Positions 1 through 5,128 of a stretch of DNA of 8,398 bases are shown here, in pieces; positions within the stretch are counted from its first letter, which is position 1; each line of letters starts with the position of its first letter. Where the stretch lies: the NCBI GenBank assembly GCA_965365655.1, contig CBDUCN010000235.1, positions 1-8,398 of the forward strand, read 5' to 3'. Below the pieces are notes generated by a model, which was not told where the DNA came from, searched no databases, and saw only the letters and a program-made list of their open reading frames with translations. This DNA comes from JBFHNV01 sp965365655 (GTDB taxonomy: Bacteria; Pseudomonadota; Gammaproteobacteria; HK1). A program made the position numbers and the translations under genes.

Positions 1-1
1 G

Positions 2-64
2 CAATACGGCGTGGCGGCGCGTGCGCGGTCCGGGATCGCGGCAGGGCCGGGGAGCGGCGCGTGA
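2..64 (+). CDS. possible 3' end of an upstream gene (partial)
   Basis: The second plus-strand frame is open from the window edge and stops at TGA 62-64. It would give the C-terminal tail QYGVAARARSGIAAGPGSGA. The stop overlaps the GTG start of the CorA-family gene in a GTGA arrangement, which is typical of translationally coupled genes. That overlap is the only argument for it. The tail is too short and too Ala/Gly-rich to recognise, and the other two plus frames are also open here, so the upstream gene could be read differently or be absent. Confidence 0.3.
   Translation, partial: QYGVAARARSGIAAGPGSGA
49..54 (+). promoter_or_regulatory. ribosome binding site of the CorA-family gene
   Basis: GGGGAG sits six bases before the GTG at 61. 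It supports that GTG as the start even though the same frame is open to the window edge and a longer N-terminus beginning outside cannot be excluded. Confidence 0.55.
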
Positions 65-1002
65 AGGCATGGGCGCTGGATTTCAGGAGCCGGGAGCTGG
101 CCGAGGTCGCGGCCGGCGAGCTCGCGGGCGCGCACGCGAGCGAGCACTTCTGCTGGCTGGACGTCGCGGAGAGCGACCAGTTCCTGGCCGCGCTCCCGGA
201 GCAGGAAGCGGACCTGCCGGAGGACTTCACGACCGGCGTCGTGCGCGATCTGGAGTTCGCGGACGGCTGGCTGGCCTTCGGCCTGGTCGAGCCGCGGGTC
301 GTGGGCGATCGCGGCGGGCCCGTGGGGCTGAACGTGCTGTTCTCCGCCGAGCGCCTGGTGACGGTGGACTTCGGCGGCTCGGAGACGCTGGCGCGCCTTC
401 GCCGCACCTGGCGCGACGACTTCGCGCAGCATGCCCAGTCGCCCGGCTTCTTCCTGTTCGAGATCGCCGATCATTTCACGTCGGCGGCGCAGCGCCAGGT
501 CCACGACCTCGAGGAGCAGGTCACCGATCTGCAGTCGCGCCTGTTCGGCGACGCGGACGAGGGCGTGTTCGCGGAGACCGCGTCGCTGGTGCAGCATCTG
601 GGCGAGTTCCGTCACCGGCTCATCATCGGCCACGAGATCTTCGACGAGATGGCCACGCGCGCGTCGGCCTTCGTGCCCGAGACCACGCGCCCCTTCCTCG
701 CCCGCAACGCCGACCGCGTGGAGCGCACCGCGAACGAGCTGCTGCTGCAGCGCGACGCGCTGCACTCGGCGCTCGACCTGTGCATCGGCATGAACGGTCA
801 CCGTACCGGCCAGCTGCTGAAGCGCCTCACGGCGTTCAGCATCATCTTCCTTCCGCTGTCGTTCCTCGCCGGCGTGTTCGGCATGAACTTCACGCACTTC
901 CCGGGTCTCGATGCGGAGTGGGGCTTCGCCGCGTTCTGCGCGGTCACGGTGGGCATCACGGTGACGCTGCTCGCAATCGCGAAACGCGCGCGCTGGTTCT
1001 GA
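61..1002 (+). CDS. CorA-family divalent cation transporter
   Basis: This 313-residue protein is predicted to be an inner-membrane channel for Mg2+ or a related divalent cation (CorA/ZntB superfamily, homopentameric in characterised members). Visible features are a long acidic N-terminal cytoplasmic domain (about 1-140) and a helical stretch rich in charged residues (about 140-250, including VHDLEEQVTDLQ) matching the long stalk helix. Two C-terminal membrane segments follow (about 256-273 and 288-306), with the family signature GMN at 274-276 at the end of the first. A short basic tail (KRARWF) ends the protein, as usual for CorA. Length is normal. The loop after GMN reads FTHFPGLDAEWG rather than the common MPEL type, so ion preference (Mg, Co, Ni or Zn) cannot be read from sequence. 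The start is a GTG with a good Shine-Dalgarno. The next gene follows after 15 bases, so co-transcription is likely, although the functions look unrelated. Confidence 0.93.
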   Translation: MKAWALDFRSRELAEVAAGELAGAHASEHFCWLDVAESDQFLAALPEQEADLPEDFTTGVVRDLEFADGWLAFGLVEPRVVGDRGGPVGLNVLFSAERLVTVDFGGSETLARLRRTWRDDFAQHAQSPGFFLFEIADHFTSAAQRQVHDLEEQVTDLQSRLFGDADEGVFAETASLVQHLGEFRHRLIIGHEIFDEMATRASAFVPETTRPFLARNADRVERTANELLLQRDALHSALDLCIGMNGHRTGQLLKRLTAFSIIFLPLSFLAGVFGMNFTHFPGLDAEWGFAAFCAVTVGITVTLLAIAKRARWF

Positions 1003-1017
1003 GCGGGGCGCGCGCCG

Positions 1018-2106
1018 ATGCCGCCGCGAGCCGTCGATGAGCCTGTGCGCCACGCGCCTCGTGACCTGATCCGCTTTGCCGGCGACGTGCTCGCGGCCGC
1101 CGGCCTCGCGCGCCGGCACGCGGGCATCGTCGCGTCCACCTTCGTCGAGGCGGACCTGCTGGGCTACACCACCCACGGGCTCGCGATGCTGCCGATGTTC
1201 GCCGACGGCCTGGAAGCCGGCGGCATCGCGCGCGATGGCGAGCCCGACGTGGTCGTGCGTCACGCGGCGCACGCGCTCGTCGACGGCGCGCTGCTGCCGG
1301 GGCCGGTGGTGATGCGCCGCGTCGTGGACCTCGCGCTGGACCTGTCGACGTCGCAGGCGGTGGCCGGCGTCGCGGTGCGCCGCAGCGCGAACACCGCGTG
1401 TCTCGCGACCTACCTGCCGCCGGTCGCGGCGGCCGGGCGCATCGGCGTGCTGTTCGTCGCGAGCCCGGGCAACGCGGCGGTGGCGCCGCCCGGCGCGGCG
1501 CGCGGCGTCTACGGGACCGATCCGATCGCGGCGTGCATCCCGACCTCGGGGGACCCGGTGCTGTTCGACTTCGCGACGTCGGCCACCACCAATCGAATGA
1601 CCGAGCGCGCGCGCCGCGCCGGTGAGCGGCTGCCGTTCGACGCGCTGGTGGATGCGGCGGGGCGGCCCAGCGACGACCCGGCGTGCCTGGACGCCGATCC
1701 GCCCGGTGCCATCGCGCCGCTGGGCGGTGCGCACGGCGGCCACAAGGGCTTCGCGCTGGCACTGTTGGGCGAGGCGCTGACCGGCGCGCTGTCGGGCTTC
1801 GGGCGCGCCCGCGCGGCGGCGCACGGCGAGCGCCCCGGCAGCGCGTGCTTCCTGCAGGTGATCGACCCCGCGGCGTTCGCCGGCCGCGAGAGCTTCCTGC
1901 GCGAGATGGACGCGCTGGTGGACGCGGTGGAGCGCGCGGCGCCGGCACAGGGCAGTGACGGCGCGCGCATCCCGGGGCGGCGTGCGTTCGCGTTGCGCCG
2001 GGAGCAGACGGCGAAGGGCATCGCGCTGCACCCCGACGTGGCGGCGCTGCTGGAACGCCTCGGGGAGCGTTACCGGATCGCCCGTCCGGCGCCCGTTCGG
2101 GACTGA
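1018..2106 (+). CDS. Ldh2/malate dehydrogenase family NAD(P)-dependent oxidoreductase
   Basis: This 362-residue protein belongs to the Ldh2 family (malate, L-lactate, L-sulfolactate and ureidoglycolate dehydrogenases; YbiC and AllD are relatives), whose members interconvert 2-hydroxy and 2-keto acids in the cytoplasm with NAD(P). Family marks are EADLLGYTTHG at 44-54 with the conserved His53, GVYGTDPIA at 163-171, DFATSATTN at 184-192, GRPSDDPA at 215-222 and the near-diagnostic GGHKGFALAL at 240-249. Length is typical. The segment that normally holds a second conserved His (SNHFG or SGHTG types; His116 in E. coli AllD as I recall) reads RSANTACLATYL at 122-133, with Asn125 where His is expected. 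Activity or substrate may therefore differ. The start is ATG with only a weak GC-rich upstream purine tract; GTG 1042 is an alternative. It follows the CorA gene by 15 bases and converges on the dehydratase gene with an 18-base gap. Substrate is unknown; a hydroxy acid linked to the neighbouring sugar-acid genes is a guess. Confidence 0.93.
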   Translation: MPPRAVDEPVRHAPRDLIRFAGDVLAAAGLARRHAGIVASTFVEADLLGYTTHGLAMLPMFADGLEAGGIARDGEPDVVVRHAAHALVDGALLPGPVVMRRVVDLALDLSTSQAVAGVAVRRSANTACLATYLPPVAAAGRIGVLFVASPGNAAVAPPGAARGVYGTDPIAACIPTSGDPVLFDFATSATTNRMTERARRAGERLPFDALVDAAGRPSDDPACLDADPPGAIAPLGGAHGGHKGFALALLGEALTGALSGFGRARAAAHGERPGSACFLQVIDPAAFAGRESFLREMDALVDAVERAAPAQGSDGARIPGRRAFALRREQTAKGIALHPDVAALLERLGERYRIARPAPVRD

Positions 2107-2124
2107 CGCCGAGCGCGGCCGCGT

Positions 2125-3207
2125 TCAGCCGACGGCGCAGTCCCGCATCACCTCGGGCTTGATCTTCAGCCCGTGCCCCGGCGTCTCCGGCGCCGTCATC
2201 ATCCCGCGCTCGGGCTTCGGCCACTCGACCCAGATGTCGTCGAGCAGTCCCATGTCCTCGATGACGAGGCCGTTCGGGATCGACGCCATCAGGTGGATCA
2301 TCAGCTCCGGGTACAGGTGCGGCGCGATCTGCAGGCCCCAGGTGTCGGCGATCGCGGCGATCTTGCGCAGCTCCGTGAGGCCGCCGCGGATCACGTCCGG
2401 CTGCAGGATCGGGCACACCGGGTACTCGAAGAACGGGCGGAGATCGTAGCGCGTGAAGTGGCTCTCGCCGCCGACGACGCGGGTCGTCAACGCGCCGGCG
2501 ATGCGCCGGTAGCCCGCGAAGTCGTCCGGCGGCACGGGCTCCTCGAGCCAGTAGATGCCGTGCTCCTCGAGGCGCCGGCCCATCAGGATCGCCTTGTCGG
2601 CGCTCCACGCCATGTTCACGTCCACCATGACGTCCACGTCCGGCCCGACGGCCTCGCGCACCATCATCGTGTTGTTCACGTCCTCGGCGTCGGACCAGAT
2701 GTGGCCCACCTGCATCTTCACCGCGCGGTAGCCCTGCTCCACGAAGCGCGCGGCCTTGGCCGCCATGCCGTCGCCGCCGAGTCCGCGCCACACGCCGGAG
2801 CCGTACACCGGCACCTCCTTGCGGTAGTGCCCCCAGAGCCGGTGCAGCGGCATGCCGGCGGCCTGGCCCACGATGTCCCACAGCGCGACGTCGATCGCGG
2901 ACAGCGCGAAGATCTGCGCACCGCCGCGCCCGTCGGCGACGTTGCCGGCGTAGTTCTCGCGCCAGATGGCCTCCACCTCGCTCGCGTCGCGGCCGACGAG
3001 GCGCGGCGCCATGACCTCCTCCAGGCACGCCTTCACGGTGCGGAAGCCCTCGCGCAGGAAGAGCTGGTAGCCGAGGCCCACGTGCCCCGACGCGGTCTCG
3101 ATCTCCAGCACCAGCACGTTGCGGTCGCGGGTGTAGTTCGCCATCCACGCCGGCTGCTCGACGTACGGCATGGACAGCAGAGTGGTGCGCACGTTCTCGA
3201 TCTTCAC
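2125..3207 (-). CDS. mandelate racemase/muconate lactonizing-type enolase superfamily enzyme, probable acid-sugar dehydratase
   Basis: This 360-residue cytoplasmic enzyme is predicted to abstract the proton alpha to a carboxylate and, most likely, to eliminate water from a sugar acid to give a 2-keto-3-deoxy acid. The N-terminal capping domain is about 1-125 and the TIM barrel about 130-340. Mg2+ ligands are visible as Asp196 (VMVDVN), Glu222 (WLEEP) and Glu248 (GGESH). The His-Asp dyad is Asp271 (LQPD) and His297 (IAPH), with Glu317 (VIED). These fall almost exactly at the mandelate racemase positions (195/221/247/270/297/317), so this is the MR subgroup rather than the muconate lactonizing one, which uses a Lys instead of the dyad. 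The KxK motif is changed to K164-M-Q166, removing the usual second base. The start is GTG with a weak upstream GAG; the next in-frame Met would remove the first beta strand. It is separated from the SMP-30 gene by a terminator and 355 bases, so it probably has its own promoter. Substrate cannot be named. Confidence 0.94.
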   Translation of the reverse strand: MKIENVRTTLLSMPYVEQPAWMANYTRDRNVLVLEIETASGHVGLGYQLFLREGFRTVKACLEEVMAPRLVGRDASEVEAIWRENYAGNVADGRGGAQIFALSAIDVALWDIVGQAAGMPLHRLWGHYRKEVPVYGSGVWRGLGGDGMAAKAARFVEQGYRAVKMQVGHIWSDAEDVNNTMMVREAVGPDVDVMVDVNMAWSADKAILMGRRLEEHGIYWLEEPVPPDDFAGYRRIAGALTTRVVGGESHFTRYDLRPFFEYPVCPILQPDVIRGGLTELRKIAAIADTWGLQIAPHLYPELMIHLMASIPNGLVIEDMGLLDDIWVEWPKPERGMMTAPETPGHGLKIKPEVMRDCAVG

Positions 3208-3279
3208 GTCAGGGCTCGCGGGGGTGGTTGCCGGGCGTCGAATGAATCACAAAGCCGGGGTGACTACAAAGGGGGCTCG

Positions 3280-3423
3280 ATGAGCGCGCAGGCGCGGGCG
3301 GGCCGGGCGCAGCAGCCTGCCGCGGGCTCGCCCGACCGGACGGCATCCGCGTTCTCTGCGCCTGCGCGGGTGGCTGCCCGCTCGCAGAAGTCGATCGCTG
3401 CGCGCGTCCGGGGCCGTTCCTGA
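3280..3423 (+). CDS. doubtful small basic ORF (47 aa)
   Basis: ATG 3280 is preceded by the purine run AAAGGGGG (3268-3275) four bases upstream, a usable if slightly close Shine-Dalgarno, and by the AT-richer patch. The product would be 47 residues, very rich in Ala and Arg, with no membrane segment or recognisable motif. About 85% of third positions are G or C, but second positions are also unusually GC-rich (about 77%), which suggests background composition rather than coding selection. It is divergent from the dehydratase gene and ends ten bases before the G-quadruplex motif. Recorded only as a candidate; most likely not a gene. Confidence 0.15.
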   Translation: MSAQARAGRAQQPAAGSPDRTASAFSAPARVAARSQKSIAARVRGRS

Positions 3424-3433
3424 CCCCGATGTC

Positions 3434-3451
3434 GGGGCCGGGGAGGGTGGG
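3434..3451 (+). other. canonical G-quadruplex motif
   Basis: Four G runs of 4, 4, 3 and 3 are separated by loops CC, A and T on the plus strand (GGGG-CC-GGGG-A-GGG-T-GGG). Very short loops predict a stable parallel quadruplex. It overlaps a small hairpin, CCCCG-ATGT-CGGGG (3424-3437), that shares the first G run, so the two structures exclude each other. For minus-strand transcription the G strand is the template, and the motif lies beyond the lactonase terminator. Any role is inference. Confidence 0.55.
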
Positions 3452-3516
3452 AGAGACGAGGGGACTCCTCCCGAACGTACGAAGGGTGAAGCACGCGTGC
3501 GCTCACCGGGCTGGAA

Positions 3517-3545
3517 GAGCGCCCCGCGTGCCACGCGGGGCGCTC
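3517..3545 (-). terminator. hairpin terminator of the SMP-30 lactonase gene
   Basis: A perfect inverted repeat has arms GAGCGCCCCGCG and CGCGGGGCGCTC around a TGCCA loop; two further loop bases could pair. It begins 17 bases past the lactonase stop codon. On the minus strand the bases after the hairpin are TTCCAGCC, so the U tract is poor. The very strong stem and position still make it the likely transcript end, with or without Rho. It implies that the dehydratase gene is not simply the second gene of the same transcript. Confidence 0.7.
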
Positions 3546-3562
3546 CTCGTCGGGGCAGGCGC

Positions 3563-4672
3563 TCAGGTGATGTGCGCGCCCTGTGCCGCCGTGTACAGCG
3601 TGTACACGGACTGGCTGGCGGTCATGAACAGCCGGTTGCGATGCTTGCCGACGAAGCACAGGTTCGCGGTGCCCTCGGGCATCAGGACCTGCCCGAGGCG
3701 GGTGCCGTCGGGCGCGTAGCAGTGCACGCCGTCGATGCCCTCGCCGCCGAAGCCGGTGCCGCACCAGATGTTGCCGTCCACGTCGGCGCGGATGCCGTCG
3801 TGGAAGCCCGCGTCCAGGGTCGCGAGCACGCGCCGGTTCATCAGCTTGCGCCCGTTGTCCTTGACGTCCCAGGCGATGATCTTCGCCTTCTCGCCCGGGT
3901 GATGGGTGGGCGCGGTGTCAGCAACGTACAGCGTCTTGTAGTCGGGCGAGAAGCACAGCCCGTTCGGCTTCAGGATCTCGTCGGTGATGCGCGTGAGCTT
4001 CCCGCTCTTCGCGTCGATGTGATAGACGCTGGTCGGCAGCTCGAGGTCGCGCACGTTGCCCTCGTAGAACCAGTGGCTGCCGTAGCCGGGGTCGGTGAAC
4101 ACGATGCCGTCGTCCTCGGGATGGACCACGATGTCGTTGGGCGCGTTGAGCGGCTTGCCGTCGAAGCGCTCGGCGAGCACCGTGGGCTCGCCCTGGTAGC
4201 CGTAGCGCACCACGCGCGCGGTGCTGTGCTCGCACGAGAGCTGGCGGCCCTGCCAGTCGAAGGTGTTGCCGTTGGAGAAATTCGACGGCGTGCGCAGCAG
4301 GGTCACGTTGCCGGTGACCTCGTCCCAGCGCATCTGGCGGTTGTTCGGGATGTCGCTGAACACGACGTAGCGGCCCACGCCGTCCCACGCCGGCCCCTCG
4401 GCCCACATCGACCCGGTCCACTCGCGCACCAGCGGCGTGTTGCCGATGATGTACTTCTTGAAGCGATCGTCGTGCACCTTCCACACCGCCGACGGGTAGC
4501 GGATCGGCTCCGGTCCGAGTGGGAAGCCCTGGCTGAGGGCGTGCGCGGGGCGGGCGAGCGCGGCCGTCGCGGCGGCCGCGGTGCCGGCGGCGAGGAACGA
4601 GCGGCGGCTGACGCCGCCACGGCGTGGCGACGCCGTCGGGCGGCGGTCGTTGTCCTGGTTGTCTTCGTGCAT
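3563..4672 (-). CDS. SMP-30/gluconolactonase/LRE-family lactonase with Tat signal
   Basis: This 369-residue protein is a six-bladed beta-propeller of the SMP-30 (regucalcin/gluconolactonase) family, whose members hydrolyse aldonolactones or other lactones using one divalent metal. The N-terminus carries a twin-arginine signal: SRRSFLAAG at 22-30 (Arg23, Arg24), an Ala-rich hydrophobic core to about 40, and AHA at 43-45 as the probable cleavage site. The folded enzyme is therefore expected in the periplasm. Metal ligands are visible as Glu92 (AEGPAW), Asn179 (NAPND) and Asp292 (HDGIRADVDGNIW), with KPNGL at 236-240. The length is that of exported family members, longer than regucalcin because of the leader and an approximately 40-residue pre-propeller segment. 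The ATG start has AGGAG eight bases upstream. It is divergent from the amidohydrolase gene across 456 bases and ends in a strong hairpin. Substrate is unknown; an aldonolactone would fit the neighbouring dehydratase. Some family members act on other esters or organophosphates. Confidence 0.94.
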   Translation of the reverse strand: MHEDNQDNDRRPTASPRRGGVSRRSFLAAGTAAAATAALARPAHALSQGFPLGPEPIRYPSAVWKVHDDRFKKYIIGNTPLVREWTGSMWAEGPAWDGVGRYVVFSDIPNNRQMRWDEVTGNVTLLRTPSNFSNGNTFDWQGRQLSCEHSTARVVRYGYQGEPTVLAERFDGKPLNAPNDIVVHPEDDGIVFTDPGYGSHWFYEGNVRDLELPTSVYHIDAKSGKLTRITDEILKPNGLCFSPDYKTLYVADTAPTHHPGEKAKIIAWDVKDNGRKLMNRRVLATLDAGFHDGIRADVDGNIWCGTGFGGEGIDGVHCYAPDGTRLGQVLMPEGTANLCFVGKHRNRLFMTASQSVYTLYTAAQGAHIT

Positions 4673-4680
4673 GGGTGGTT

Positions 4681-4685
4681 CTCCT
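4681..4685 (-). promoter_or_regulatory. ribosome binding site of the SMP-30 lactonase gene
   Basis: AGGAG on the minus strand, eight bases before ATG 4672, fixes that start and puts the twin-arginine motif at residues 22-27, as expected for a Tat leader. Confidence 0.7.
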
Positions 4686-4758
4686 GCGTTCCCCGGGTGG
4701 TCCTGCGCCGGCGCGGCGGTGCCGCGCGCGATTCTTCAGGTGCGACGCCGTGCGGCGG

Positions 4759-4775
4759 CGCGCACGTCGTGCGCG
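4759..4775. promoter_or_regulatory. 17-base dyad, candidate operator
   Basis: CGCGCACG-T-CGTGCGCG is a perfect inverted repeat with eight-base arms and one central base. It lies 87 bases upstream of the lactonase start and about 354 bases upstream of the amidohydrolase start. Its position between divergent, functionally related genes suits a transcription-factor site. However, a dyad of this length is not rare at this base composition, and no regulator gene is in the window. Confidence 0.3.
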
Positions 4776-5115
4776 ATGCCTCCGACACGGCCAGTACTTT
4801 CGTTCGCCATGGTAGGGAGGCGGGAGGCTGGCGGCAATGCGCCCGCGGCGGCCGGGGCGGGACGGGGATTCGCCGGCGTCCTCGCCGGGTCCGGCCCCGG
4901 CCCCGGGAACGAAGCGTCACGTGCCGGCGCGCGTGGTCGCACCGCGATGGTGTCTCTTCTCACACGGTTCCGGCCGTGGCCCGGCCAGGGTGGGCACGCG
5001 CGACGAAGCGCGGGTCCCGGCCGGCCCGTCCGGTGACCGCGGGCCCGGCGCCGCGGCCTCCCGCGCGGTTGTGGCGCGCGGGCGCGCTGGACCATGATGC
5101 GCGTCCCCTGTCGCC

Positions 5116-5120
5116 GGAGG
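5116..5120 (+). promoter_or_regulatory. ribosome binding site deciding a TTG start
   Basis: A perfect GGAGG sits eight bases before TTG 5129. The first in-frame ATG (5159) has no Shine-Dalgarno, so this site argues for the TTG start of the amidohydrolase gene. Confidence 0.7.
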
Positions 5121-5128
5121 TCCGCGTC

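Larger units (their letters stand above)
3208..3562. other. 355-base intergenic region between the dehydratase and lactonase genes
   Basis: Both flanking genes read on the minus strand. From high to low coordinates it holds the hairpin terminator of the lactonase gene (3517-3545), a perfect 10-base palindrome GCACGCGTGC (3491-3500), a G-quadruplex motif (3434-3451), a doubtful plus-strand small ORF (3280-3423) and an AT-richer patch (3240-3270). The patch is the best place for the dehydratase promoter. On the minus strand TTTGTA (3270-3265) and ATTCAT (3247-3242) are spaced by 17 bases, but each matches only three of six sigma-70 consensus bases. ACAAAG occurs twice, at 3249 and 3266, 17 bases apart. 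No convincing gene is seen. Confidence 0.5.
4673..5128. other. 456-base divergent intergenic region
   Basis: This region separates the minus-strand lactonase from the plus-strand amidohydrolase and must hold both promoters. It contains a 17-base dyad (4759-4775), an AT-richer patch (about 4776-4815, including AGTACTTTCGTTCGCCATGG), a G-rich plus-strand stretch (4815-4867 with runs GGG, GGG, GGGG, GGG, GGGG) and a C-rich stretch near 4887-4907 (alternating CCGG/CCCC). I could not identify a clear -35/-10 pair on either strand. Frames open through it show no recognisable protein and no ribosome binding site, so I call no gene. Confidence 0.5.

Noticed and set aside
21..1040. Plus-strand open frame overlapping the CorA-family gene
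   Set aside because: Arg/Gly/Ala-rich shadow frame; the overlapping frame has the GMN motif and membrane helices.
2087..2123. Possible terminator between the convergent Ldh2 and dehydratase genes (CGGCG/CGCCG and CCCG/CGGG pairs; CGCGGCCGCG palindrome)
   Set aside because: Short, bulged or loop-less stems with no T tract on either strand; not convincing as a terminator.
956..3148. Minus-strand open frame of 730 codons across the Ldh2 gene and the dehydratase gene
   Set aside because: It runs antisense to the Ldh2 gene and out of frame with the dehydratase; the product is an Arg/Ala/Pro-rich string with no domain. Expected in very GC-rich DNA.
3497..5128. Long upstream extension of the amidohydrolase frame, antisense to the SMP-30 gene
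   Set aside because: The upstream part is antisense to a well-supported gene and has no family resemblance; the recognisable domain and the GGAGG site place the start at 5129.
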